Shown here piece after piece: positions 28,095 to 37,084 of a DNA stretch of 60,377 bases. Below the pieces are notes generated by a model that did not search any database, had not been told where the DNA came from, and saw only the letters and a program-made list of their open reading frames with translations. The stretch lies in NCBI RefSeq assembly GCF_900111275.1, contig NZ_FOGR01000014.1, positions 1-60,377 on the forward strand, read 5' to 3'. Position 1 is the first letter of the stretch, and each line of letters opens with the position of its first letter. The position numbers were made by a program, and so were the translations under genes. This stretch comes from Rhizobium sp. NFR03 (lineage in GTDB: Bacteria > Pseudomonadota > Alphaproteobacteria > Rhizobiales > Rhizobiaceae).

Positions 28095-29243
28095 TTACAA
28101 CATGCGAGCGGCACGCCCGGTTCGTCGGCTGGCGTTGTTGTAGTAGCTGGATGCCTGTTGCACCGATCGATGACGCGACTGCTCCATGGCCTCTGGGAGG
28201 GGGATGCCGCGGTTGGCAGCTTCAGTCAAATATCCCGATCGCAGCCCATGCGCAGATAACTCCGCAGGCTTTAACCCAGCCATCTCGGCACGCTGCTTCA
28301 GAATTGCATTGACCGACTGCGGATCAATCGCCCGCTTCGAAACAGTGCCCCATCGCCCGATACCCCGAAACACACTGCCTTTCTCGATCTTTGCGGCCGT
28401 TATCCAGCCGTTGAGAGCATCAACAGGTCGGCCGGTGAGATAGACGGTATCATCCTGCTCGCCGCTTGTGGTTTTCGTCCGTCCGAGATGAATGGCAAGA
28501 GAGGGGAGGGGAGGGCCGTCAGGCATCTCGATCGGCGGCTCAACAGTCAACTGTTCCACCCGAAGTCCGGCAATCTCGCTACGTCGACGGCCCCCGGAGG
28601 CAAAGGCGACCATCAGGATTGCCCGGTCGCGCAGATCGCGCAGGCTTTCTGTGGCGCAGGTGGCCAGCAGCTTTGCCAGGATATCACCGGTGACTGCCTT
28701 GGCGCTCTTGCGTTGCCGCGTCCGCGGAACAGCACGCACGGCGTGGCGTATGGCCGACTTGAGGGCAGGAGAGGCGAAAGAACCATGGAAACCGCGCCAT
28801 TTCGTCAGGGTCGACCAATTGGCCAGACGCCGACGCACGGTGGCTGGCGCGTGCGGGCCGATGGATTTAAGGAACCCTTGGATACGGAGGTTTTCATCGA
28901 TAGCAGTTGGCATGCCGTGATCAGGATCGGCCGCACGCTTTTCCGGATCCCAAAGGTGATGGGCGACGAATTTCAAAAGCAGCGCTTCGGGCGCCGGCCA
29001 GGGCAGGGATTTCCCGGTCGCAGCCAATCCCCAGGCTTCGAGATAGGCGAGATCCGAGGTCAGCGCCCGCAGCGTGTTGTCGCCCATCCCCTGGTTGACG
29101 AGATGGCGCAGCGTTTCGACGTCGTGGTCGGTGAGCAGTTCGGCAAGTTCGTTGCGCCGCTCCATCGGCAGCACGGCGGCGATCGTGTCGAGCTCTTCGG
29201 CGCGCCGCTCGACGGCGGACAGTGATGTCTTGGGTATAGCCAC
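28095..29243 (-). CDS. Tyrosine recombinase (phage-type integrase)
   Basis: A 382-residue site-specific recombinase. The N-terminal core-binding domain occupies about residues 60-190. The catalytic domain shows Arg in SGGRRRSEIAGLR, Lys in LGRTKT, the H-x-x-R box SAHGLRSGYL, a later SRHRS and the nucleophile Tyr in SSYYN. The GTG start at 29243 is supported by GGAG six bases upstream; an in-frame ATG at 29324 lacks one and would enter the divergent promoter region. It is divergent from an RHE_PE00001-family gene, a pairing I recall from rhizobial plasmids. It may have mobilised the adjoining defence genes (inference). Confidence 0.88.
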   Translation of the reverse strand: MAIPKTSLSAVERRAEELDTIAAVLPMERRNELAELLTDHDVETLRHLVNQGMGDNTLRALTSDLAYLEAWGLAATGKSLPWPAPEALLLKFVAHHLWDPEKRAADPDHGMPTAIDENLRIQGFLKSIGPHAPATVRRRLANWSTLTKWRGFHGSFASPALKSAIRHAVRAVPRTRQRKSAKAVTGDILAKLLATCATESLRDLRDRAILMVAFASGGRRRSEIAGLRVEQLTVEPPIEMPDGPPLPSLAIHLGRTKTTSGEQDDTVYLTGRPVDALNGWITAAKIEKGSVFRGIGRWGTVSKRAIDPQSVNAILKQRAEMAGLKPAELSAHGLRSGYLTEAANRGIPLPEAMEQSRHRSVQQASSYYNNASRRTGRAARML

Positions 29244-29326
29244 GGACGCTCCAAAAGGACGGTTTCGGCGGGCTCTAAGACCGTGATTTGCCCCGATTCT
29301 ATCTGATTCGCGACTCCAGATCAACT

Positions 29327-29355
29327 ACCATCGATAAGCATTACTTATCGATGGT
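29327..29355. promoter_or_regulatory. Perfect 12-bp inverted repeat between integrase and RHE_PE00001 gene
   Basis: ACCATCGATAAG (29327-29338) and CTTATCGATGGT (29344-29355) are perfect complements separated by CATTA. The form, two arms and a 5-base centre, fits either a dimeric repressor operator in the shared promoter or a tyrosine-recombinase core site. The sequence cannot decide between them. Confidence 0.55.
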
Positions 29356-29440
29356 TAGACCGCTATTTAGCAAGTATACCATGTGAGGAATAGCAATATA
29401 GAGATAGAGTTCTTATAAGAAATCATTTACAATGATTTCA

Positions 29441-30571
29441 ATGGCCTACGATCTCGCGAAAATCAGCATATCTACCTTGATGCGGCCGGCATTCGACGCC
29501 GGCCTCGCTCTCACGCGTCTGGACGAGCGCATCGCCCGTTCACCGGTTGGCGAGGGCTTTGTCGAACGCTCTCACTTCACCGACGCCTGCGCGTCTCTCT
29601 GGATCGACGGCGAATTGGTACATCTCGAAGACCTCGTTCTCCACGACCATGTCAGAGATATTCGCACACCCACCCACGAGCTGACCATCGCCCGCGACGT
29701 CCTGCGCACCCGCCGGCGCATTGCCGCCCAACTTCCCGGCTGGGCATTGTCGGCAGACGGACTTCGCACACTGCGAAAAACCTCGGAGATCACGGCGGTC
29801 GACGCTGACGAGGCGACGCCCGCCGACGCCATCCGGCGCGCGGTCGCGAACGATCCGGACGGCGAGGGGGACGACGCCGACGACATCGAACATCTCCCCG
29901 GCATCGATTATGCCGCCATCGATGCGGTTCTCGCCCGATCGGAGGGGGCAATCGAGAACGCTACGCGGCCGGGCCGGAGGGACGACCCAGAGAAAGATCC
30001 GATGATCTACGATCTCGACTGGGACGAGGACGCCCGGCTCGACGAATGGCGTGCGGTGTTGCGCCAAGTCGAAAATCTACCCGCAGTGCTGCAGGCCATC
30101 GTTGCTCTCGATGCCTGGAACGAAATTTCGGTACTGCAACATGCGCCCTGGCTCGGCCGGCTATTGGCCGCCTCCATCCTGCGCCAGGCAGGCGTCACGA
30201 CCGGCGCCCATCTCGCCGCCATAAACCTCGGACTGAAAACCATTCCCGTCGATCGGCGCCGGCATCGTGATCGGGAGACCCGGTTGCTCGCCATCGCCCA
30301 CGGGGTGATCGCGGCCGCCGAGATCGGACTAAAAGAACATGACCGGCTGGCGTTGGCCCGGACACTGTTCGAGCGAAAGCTGGAGGGACGCCGAACGTCT
30401 TCAAAATTGCCCGAGCTGGTCGAGTTGGTGATGGCGAAGCCATTGGTGTCGGCTGGGATGGTGGCGAAGGCGCTGGAGGTCACGCCGCAGGCGGCGCGGC
30501 GGATCGTGGCGGAGCTCGGACTCAGAGAGATGACGGGGAGGGGGAGGTTTCGCGCATGGGGGATCGTATAG
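29441..30571 (+). CDS. RHE_PE00001-family (DUF1612) putative DNA-binding protein
   Basis: A 376-residue protein beginning [21 protein letters not shown] and containing [29 protein letters not shown], the hallmark of the RHE_PE00001/DUF1612 family common on rhizobial plasmids. The C-terminus ([42 protein letters not shown]) is a helix-turn-helix. An Asp/Glu-rich linker lies near residues 140-155. ATG 29441 is chosen; ATG 29432 is possible. Its role is unknown; the context suggests regulation of, or partnership with, the divergent recombinase. Confidence 0.78.
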   Translation: MAYDLAKISISTLMRPAFDAGLALTRLDERIARSPVGEGFVERSHFTDACASLWIDGELVHLEDLVLHDHVRDIRTPTHELTIARDVLRTRRRIAAQLPGWALSADGLRTLRKTSEITAVDADEATPADAIRRAVANDPDGEGDDADDIEHLPGIDYAAIDAVLARSEGAIENATRPGRRDDPEKDPMIYDLDWDEDARLDEWRAVLRQVENLPAVLQAIVALDAWNEISVLQHAPWLGRLLAASILRQAGVTTGAHLAAINLGLKTIPVDRRRHRDRETRLLAIAHGVIAAAEIGLKEHDRLALARTLFERKLEGRRTSSKLPELVELVMAKPLVSAGMVAKALEVTPQAARRIVAELGLREMTGRGRFRAWGIV

Positions 30572-30706
30572 TGCAGAGGGCAGGCTCGCATAAAACATCT
30601 GCGAGTGTCTTCGAACGATTTCAAGAAATAGTTTTGGGCAAGTTATCTTTTCTATCGATGCGTGCGTTGCATGCTGCTAAGTATGCTGAAATGCATGGGG
30701 AAAACT

Positions 30707-32527
30707 ATGGGTCAAGTCGCAATCGATCTCTATTCCGGCTGCGGTGGGATGTCAGCCGGAGCCGCGGCGGCCGTTCCCGATCTGCAGGTCAAGTGGGCAC
30801 TCGACATCGACGTCAACGCCACCAAGACATTCGCAAATGCTCACCCTGAAGCTGTGGTTGACTGTTGCGACGTTTCTCTCGTGTCGGCGGCCGAGGTCGT
30901 GGAGCGGGCTGGGATCGAGAAGATCGACTGGTTCTTCGCGGGGCCGACCTGCCAGGCAGTGAGCACGATGGGTGTCTTCCATCTCGATGATCCGCGGAAC
31001 GCCCTCTTCGTCCACTTCATCCGGCTGCTCGACGGCTTCACCGCCGCCGGAAGGAAGCCGCGCCATGTCGTGATGGAGAACGTGCCCGGTGTGGTTTACG
31101 GCCAGAACCTTGTGATAGTCAAAGAACTGTTCAAGATCTTCAAGGAGCGCGGCTATTATGTGTTCGCCGACGTCGTGAACATGGCGGACTACGGGCTTCC
31201 GCAGCTCCGAAACCGCTTCATCTTGATCGCGACTGTCAACGAGGTGCCGCCGACTTTCCCACGGCGCACGCATGCTCCGGTGAAGAAGGGCGAACTCAGG
31301 GAATACGTTTCCGTCAGCGAGGCCATCGCCGATCTCGCAGTCGGTCAGGCCGACGACAAGGCTGTCGTCAAGCTGGCGTACCGCGGGCGCCCGACGCGGT
31401 TCCAGTCTTATGTTCGCGACGGCAACGGTTTCGCGCCGAACCATCACGGCAACCACTTGTCGGAGGTCAACAGGAAGCGGGTCGCCACCGTGCCGCAGGG
31501 CGGCTGCTGGAAGGACATTCCACCGGAGCTTCTCCCAGATCGGTTCCGCCGCGTCCGCCTGACCGACTACGCGACCCTGTATGGCCGCCTTCACGAGGCT
31601 TCGCCTTCCTACACGATCTCGGCCGGCTTCAACAACGTCACGTCCGGCTGCTTCACGCATCCCATACACGACCGCGCGCTGACGGTGCGCGAGGGTGCCC
31701 GCCTGCAGGGCTTCAGAGACTCCTTCGAATTCCTTGGCCCCAAGGAGGCGCAATACCGTCAAGTAGGCAACGCAGTTCCTCCATTCTTCATGATGCAACT
31801 GGTCCAGCACCTGATGTCCGGTGAAAAGGGGGTGCCCGCACGCATCACTGCCGCGGCCCTCGAAGGAGGCAAGAAGCTGCCGAGCATGGTGAAGCGCTTC
31901 ACGGCAAAGAGAAACGATTCCGAGCGCTCGCGGGACGGATACGGCGGCGGTACCTACTGGCCAGCGGGCTGGGGCGAGCCGATTGCCGCAGATGCCGTGG
32001 CCGCGAACGGCTACCGCCTCAAGGAGGACATGCCGCTTCGCTATCGGCGCCGTGACGAATGGCGAGCCAACCGGGACCGGTTCATCGACCAGGACATCGT
32101 CAAGGTCTACGATGCCCAGCGCCAGCAGCACGTGGCGGCAGGGTCAGTCGCATTTCCACTCGTCAAGCAGGACGACGTCGACGCTATCGATCGGGCAATT
32201 GTTCAGATACTTGCAGTCGTCGGCACTCGTCCCGGATCGCTGGAAGTCGATGCCCCGGTTCGATACCTGCGCGCCCGGACCAAGCTGCTGCACGAACAGC
32301 TGCGGGAGAAGCAGGCCGCCGACCTACCCGCCATGGAAATCGCTGACGACGAGGAGGTCATCAGGTTCGGCAAATCCGACGCCCTCTCACAGTTTGCGCG
32401 GCTCGCATTCGAGGATTCCGACCTGGCGGACACTGACGCTGTCCGGGGGCCACACCTTGTTCTCCACTGGCGGCACATGGAGGCCGACACCATTCGGATT
32501 GGACAAGACCTTCACGCGGAGCAATGA
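30707..32527 (+). CDS. druM: DruM-like C5-cytosine DNA methyltransferase, Druantia type II
   Basis: A 606-residue C5-cytosine methyltransferase. Motif I DLYSGCGGMSAG is at about 6-17, motif IV GPTCQAVS near 79-86 with the catalytic Cys, ENVPG near 124, QLRNRF near 165, TVREGARLQGF near 325 and GNAVPPFF near 354, then an extra 230-residue C-terminal region. The residue before the catalytic Cys is Thr instead of the usual Pro. It would methylate cytosine in host DNA, as self-marking or as part of the defence mechanism. ATG 30707 has GGGGA upstream; in-frame ATGs from 30662 do not. First gene of the operon. Confidence 0.88.
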   Translation: MGQVAIDLYSGCGGMSAGAAAAVPDLQVKWALDIDVNATKTFANAHPEAVVDCCDVSLVSAAEVVERAGIEKIDWFFAGPTCQAVSTMGVFHLDDPRNALFVHFIRLLDGFTAAGRKPRHVVMENVPGVVYGQNLVIVKELFKIFKERGYYVFADVVNMADYGLPQLRNRFILIATVNEVPPTFPRRTHAPVKKGELREYVSVSEAIADLAVGQADDKAVVKLAYRGRPTRFQSYVRDGNGFAPNHHGNHLSEVNRKRVATVPQGGCWKDIPPELLPDRFRRVRLTDYATLYGRLHEASPSYTISAGFNNVTSGCFTHPIHDRALTVREGARLQGFRDSFEFLGPKEAQYRQVGNAVPPFFMMQLVQHLMSGEKGVPARITAAALEGGKKLPSMVKRFTAKRNDSERSRDGYGGGTYWPAGWGEPIAADAVAANGYRLKEDMPLRYRRRDEWRANRDRFIDQDIVKVYDAQRQQHVAAGSVAFPLVKQDDVDAIDRAIVQILAVVGTRPGSLEVDAPVRYLRARTKLLHEQLREKQAADLPAMEIADDEEVIRFGKSDALSQFARLAFEDSDLADTDAVRGPHLVLHWRHMEADTIRIGQDLHAEQ

Positions 32528-32595
32528 TTTCGGTTGCGCCGATAAAGAAGCTGTTCGACTTTAGGTAAGTGGGGACGAGACGGGGTAGGGGGATC

Positions 32596-35037
32596 TTGGC
32601 TAGCTTCGAGGAGGAATGTATCGAGAGGTACTTTCTCGCGCCCGGTAACGCTGGGCCGATCGGGAGCGTGTACCTGTCGGATGAAGATCTCCTGGAGATC
32701 CTCGGAGTCAACGACATCGAAGAGGCGCGCCGCCGATTCATAAAGCTTTTGCCAGCTGGATCCAATCTTCGAGATTATCTTTCGGGTGAGCTTCAGCCGA
32801 CCCGCGCCAGTGTCCCGTCCTACATCCGGCTGCTGATGTTTCTGTGCTGGATGCAGACTACGGAGACACGCTGGGGCGGCACTCGCCAATTTCACGAAAT
32901 ATTCGAGGGTCACATCGGCTTTCGCCCTTGGAGTATGAGCGGGCTCAACGGGCTGTGGGAGCATTTCCGGGACTTCTTGAAAAAGGAACATGGAGTTATT
33001 CTCGTCCTGCCGGACATCCACCGCGTATACACGCAAATCGGTCGAACTCTGCAGTTGGCATTCCCGACCTGGCGGGACCGGGAGGCTTTGCGGAAGCTTA
33101 AGAGGCAGATTTCCGAACAGCACTTGCTCGACCCACTGGTCGTTGCAAACACTGTTCGAACTTCGCGAGGCTCGCTTGGTGAGACCATGCAGTCGTTCGT
33201 CTATAACTTCGAGGAATTCGATCAGGCTCGAAAGCGTGGCTTCAGAGAGTTTGAGAAAACGCCCTTCTGGAAGGCATGGTACGCGATTGTCGCCACGCAA
33301 GCTGCCGCCGAGTACATCGAGGTGATCGAAAGCGATTTTGGTGGTTACGAACTCTACCGCGTACCTCCGGTCGGGGATCGCGTTCTGATCTCGGCGCCGG
33401 AAGAGGCACTGAGGCTGGTCCCCAAGCCAATCGCGAAGTTGATTTCAAAAGGTTTGGTCTGCCTGGAGAGTCTGGGCTATGGACGATACCGGGCGCAGGC
33501 GAAGGCGACTTCCAATATTCTTCTGATGCACGCGACTAAGTTTGCACAATGCGACAGGTCGAACATCCGCTCTTCGGCGTCAATCAATTCAAAGTGGGTC
33601 GTGGCGACCCTTCGCGGGAAGCTGGGCGAGGCCGAGATCAGTGCCTCCGGTCAGAGGGAGTTCGGGTGGCATGATGGCATTAGAGTCGGTGCTGGAGCCT
33701 ACCTCGGAAGATCACCACTTACGCCGACCGTCTCCGGGCCTGTGCCTGAAGCGATCAAGGTAGAGGTGGGTGGAAAATCAGTTGGACTGATTAGGGTCGC
33801 AGACGACATGGCCCTACCGCCAGGTGTCTACACTGGTGCTGCGGTCGCTCGTAGTCTTGGGGCGTCGCACGAAGTGCTCCTGGTTGCTCGCGCGAACGAG
33901 GTCAGTTCGGTGCGGCGGATGCCAGTGGAGTTAGCGAAGGATATTCCTGAAGACGACTTCCACTATGGCACAGCTCCATCGGTCGCTCTCGACACAGAAG
34001 TCTGGTCGGGCGTTCGCATGGCGCCTGGCGACGAACTGCTGACGATCGGAGAAGCCCTCTACGAACGAACGGCTCGCGGTCTGCCGCTGTCTGAAGCTGT
34101 TGACATCGTCCGGCGTGGGGTTACTCTTCTCGAAGATCGCCCGTCCGAGTGGGATATCGTTCGATTGTTTGCGGATGCCGGGTGGCTCGAGCCAACCTTC
34201 CTTAGACATTTCCCGGCGCGACGTCTCCTTCAATTGCAACTGTCAGCGTATCCTGTCGACGAGACCACAGTAGTTATCTGCGGCCCAACGCCCCTGGCGG
34301 TCGTTGATAGGCTGACAGTTGCGGCAAGAGCCGCCGGCGGAGCGATCGAGACAAGAAATGGCGCCTCCTCATGGTCGCTTCCTCGGTATGTGTTCCGCGC
34401 GCAGAGCAGCGGCGGTGTCCAGGAGTTTCTGCGAAGAGCAGAACTAAGCTTGGCGCCGAAAAGCGCCCCGGCGGTGGCTGATCGCGCAGACCATGGCGAT
34501 CCCCACGGCTTCCGCGTCGTCGGCAAACTGTCACTCGACCGCGGGTTCTTTGCGACAGCCTTCGACAAAGAGATGACCGACGGTCTGTACCGCATCGAAC
34601 GGCCAGAAGGTCGAATGCACTTCTACTATCGTTCGGTAATCCCCGGAAAGCCTGATCAGAATTACGTTTCTCCATCCGTGGCGTTGTTGTCTCATCATCT
34701 ACGGCTCGGCGGGGAGGTGTTCGAGTTCAAGGACGGCATCGCCTTCGCTCGCGCGGCGAGGGTAAAGCTCCCGTCCAGCTGGGCAAGATGGGCTTCTGAC
34801 CTCTCACTGTGTAATCCCGGCCTGTCGAACGCTTCAGGTGTCTGGCGCTATGAGTATCCCGTGGGAGAAGCAGCGGTAGCCGCGATATCGAAACTGGTTC
34901 CAGTTTCGATGGACACGGGACTGACCAAGAGCTGGCGGGATGGGTTCGTCCTGTCTGCATCCAATCGAGATCGAAAAATCTATGACAACCGCTCGCGGCT
35001 GGTTCGCTCGGCGGCACGCATGCGCGGGAAGAAGTAA
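32596..35037 (+). CDS. druF: DruF-like protein of Druantia type II
   Basis: An 813-residue protein without a motif I recognise. It is assigned as DruF from its place between the methyltransferase gene and the druG-druE pair and from its size. The N-terminal half is rich in aromatic and charged residues (for example HIGFRPWSMSGLNGLWEHFRDFLKKEH near 110). No Walker motif or transmembrane segment is seen. TTG 32596 was chosen because AGGGGG precedes it; an in-frame GTG at 32569 is the alternative. Its stop overlaps the druG ATG (TAATG). Confidence 0.68.
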   Translation: MASFEEECIERYFLAPGNAGPIGSVYLSDEDLLEILGVNDIEEARRRFIKLLPAGSNLRDYLSGELQPTRASVPSYIRLLMFLCWMQTTETRWGGTRQFHEIFEGHIGFRPWSMSGLNGLWEHFRDFLKKEHGVILVLPDIHRVYTQIGRTLQLAFPTWRDREALRKLKRQISEQHLLDPLVVANTVRTSRGSLGETMQSFVYNFEEFDQARKRGFREFEKTPFWKAWYAIVATQAAAEYIEVIESDFGGYELYRVPPVGDRVLISAPEEALRLVPKPIAKLISKGLVCLESLGYGRYRAQAKATSNILLMHATKFAQCDRSNIRSSASINSKWVVATLRGKLGEAEISASGQREFGWHDGIRVGAGAYLGRSPLTPTVSGPVPEAIKVEVGGKSVGLIRVADDMALPPGVYTGAAVARSLGASHEVLLVARANEVSSVRRMPVELAKDIPEDDFHYGTAPSVALDTEVWSGVRMAPGDELLTIGEALYERTARGLPLSEAVDIVRRGVTLLEDRPSEWDIVRLFADAGWLEPTFLRHFPARRLLQLQLSAYPVDETTVVICGPTPLAVVDRLTVAARAAGGAIETRNGASSWSLPRYVFRAQSSGGVQEFLRRAELSLAPKSAPAVADRADHGDPHGFRVVGKLSLDRGFFATAFDKEMTDGLYRIERPEGRMHFYYRSVIPGKPDQNYVSPSVALLSHHLRLGGEVFEFKDGIAFARAARVKLPSSWARWASDLSLCNPGLSNASGVWRYEYPVGEAAVAAISKLVPVSMDTGLTKSWRDGFVLSASNRDRKIYDNRSRLVRSAARMRGKK

Positions 35038-37082
35038 TGTCGGGTTCCAGCAAGACAGTATTCCAGGTCGTCAAGGTATTGAATCACTCCTCCGCCCTGG
35101 TCGTGGAGATAAGAGGGGGCAGCTCCCAGACTGGGAGGCTACGGGAAACCAAAGAGCCGCGGATGGTACTCGATGGCGTCGGCTCTCTCTGGCTGGTCAC
35201 TGGAGAGAAGGACGAGCCAAAACACGTATTGGAGGACCTTGAGGAGCTGCCAGATTTCAGCGTGCCGATGGTCTCGACGCTGTCGTCGACGATCCGTGCC
35301 AGCTCTGAATTCGAGCTTCCGGCGACCGTCGAAGCATTCAACCTCCCCGGACATTTCAAGACGACCACTTTCGTCACCGTGACGCGCATCCTTGCAGCCT
35401 ATAGCGCGCGAGACATCGACTTCGAAGAGGTCGTTCGCCGACTGCGGGAGGGCAGGCTCGAAATCCCATCGAGAGAGATCATTGCCATCGAGGTGTCCAA
35501 AGGCGACTGGCTCACTAGCCATTTCATTCGCCTTCCTTCCGGTTCGTACGGGCTTTCGCCTGATGCGGATCCGCGAGCACTTCCTGTCAAAACCATCGAG
35601 AACAAGCCTGATTCGATGAAATTGCCGTCGGGCCTGCTGATCTTCCTGTCCGAGCCTCGATGGAGCCTCGAGACAGAAAAGGATGTCCGCCCCGAACATG
35701 AGGTGCTGGAGTCTGCCGAGCGCTGGCTCGGTCGTTCAACGCTCGCAGTAGAAAGCGCGCCGGGCGACGCTAATGCTGTCGACTTGCTTCGGCACCACGT
35801 GGCGACGACAGTCAATGACGACGAGAAAGCGGATATCGCCGCCGCGGCTCGACTTCTTGCAGGTCGCCAATCGATACTCGACATCATGCCACAGATCCTC
35901 GCGAAGGATCCTGCCTTTCAGAAGCGGGTTCAGGAGTTCGAGCTTCAGGAGCAGGAACGTCTCAAGGAAAGGCTCCGGTCGAAAGTCGAGTCCGAGATCG
36001 AAGCGGAGAAGGCTCGTCTCGGGGAGATTCGAGCGGAAATCGCCGAAGCAGATGCTCGCCTTGCCGTCGCCGGGCAGCGCGAACTGCTTCTTCGGAACGA
36101 GGCCGAAAAGCACGACGAGGTCATGAAAGCGCGCATTGAGGAAGCTGCAAAACAGCTGCAGGGCGGCGCAATAGAACAGACCGACCATCTTCGTCGTGAA
36201 CTCGATGAGCTTCGAGACCTGGTACTGCAAATGCCCAGCCATCCCACAACCGTCGTCGTGTCGGCGGCTGAGGAAATTCCGGAACCGCAACGGCCGGACG
36301 TCAATGGCACGGCCGTCGGGCCGAAGGCTGACGAGGGCGCGCGAAAGAGTATTCTCGCGGGCTTGGCATCTGCAACCGGGATCTCGCAAGCCGATTTGAT
36401 GGCGATCCTACTCAAATCGACAGACGAGGTCCCATTGCTTGTCGGCGAACGGGCTTCCGGCGTGGCAGCCGATATCGTGGCTGCCATCGGTGGTGAGGAC
36501 AGTGCGGTCGCCTTCTGCGATCCATCGCGTATTTCGTGGCAGGATCTCATGCACGACGAGACTTCGGGCCTCGCCGCAGCGGTGGCGAAGGCCAAGGCCA
36601 ATCCGGACATCCTCGTCCCGATAGCGATATGCGGCATCACCAATGGCCCCTGCGAGTACTGGCTTCCCCAGTTCGTGGAATCCAGGCGCATCGGGCGTCT
36701 TCCGCGGAACCTCGCAATAGTGGCCAGTGCGGGCATCGATGGGTCGCGAGTTTCGATACCAGACTCTGTCCTTCGCTTCCTGATGCCTGTCGAGGTGACG
36801 AACAGCGCCAAGCCCGTTCGCAGGTTGTTTGCCGGATCGTGGCCCGCGGAGTTCGACGCCAACCGGTCGAACCTCGCCGATGCGATCGACGTGCTCACGC
36901 AGTCGGAAGCATTCGAGAACGGGTCGCTCCAACGTGCCGCCAAGACGCTGTCGAGAACGCCACAGGGCATGGCGATGGCTGAGGTCGCCCAGGCACTCGT
37001 CCGGCAGGCCCAGTGGCTGGCGAGCGTCTCCGGCGGCGGACAATACGAATTCAAAAATCGCTTCAAGAATATTGAGGGCTGA
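35037..37082 (+). CDS. druG: DruG-like coiled-coil protein of Druantia type II
   Basis: A 681-residue protein. Residues about 300-400 form a long charged coiled coil (QEFELQEQERLKERLRSKVE and onward), suggesting a scaffold or oligomerisation role. The C-terminal third resembles no catalytic family I know, though a stretch around AGLASATGISQADLMAILLKSTDEVPLLVGERASG may begin a nucleotide-binding-like fold. Identity rests on gene order and on the start overlapping druF. It ends two bases before druE, so F, G and E are tightly coupled. Confidence 0.68.
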   Translation: MSGSSKTVFQVVKVLNHSSALVVEIRGGSSQTGRLRETKEPRMVLDGVGSLWLVTGEKDEPKHVLEDLEELPDFSVPMVSTLSSTIRASSEFELPATVEAFNLPGHFKTTTFVTVTRILAAYSARDIDFEEVVRRLREGRLEIPSREIIAIEVSKGDWLTSHFIRLPSGSYGLSPDADPRALPVKTIENKPDSMKLPSGLLIFLSEPRWSLETEKDVRPEHEVLESAERWLGRSTLAVESAPGDANAVDLLRHHVATTVNDDEKADIAAAARLLAGRQSILDIMPQILAKDPAFQKRVQEFELQEQERLKERLRSKVESEIEAEKARLGEIRAEIAEADARLAVAGQRELLLRNEAEKHDEVMKARIEEAAKQLQGGAIEQTDHLRRELDELRDLVLQMPSHPTTVVVSAAEEIPEPQRPDVNGTAVGPKADEGARKSILAGLASATGISQADLMAILLKSTDEVPLLVGERASGVAADIVAAIGGEDSAVAFCDPSRISWQDLMHDETSGLAAAVAKAKANPDILVPIAICGITNGPCEYWLPQFVESRRIGRLPRNLAIVASAGIDGSRVSIPDSVLRFLMPVEVTNSAKPVRRLFAGSWPAEFDANRSNLADAIDVLTQSEAFENGSLQRAAKTLSRTPQGMAMAEVAQALVRQAQWLASVSGGGQYEFKNRFKNIEG

Positions 37083-37084
37083 AC

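Noticed and set aside
30752-32131. A 459-codon open frame antisense to druM
   Set aside because: druM has all the methyltransferase motifs in order; the opposite frame shows none and is a by-product of high-GC codon use.
35945-37066. A 373-codon Ser/Arg-rich open frame antisense to druG
   Set aside because: Composition is that of an antisense shadow of a coiled-coil gene, and it would block a tightly coupled operon.
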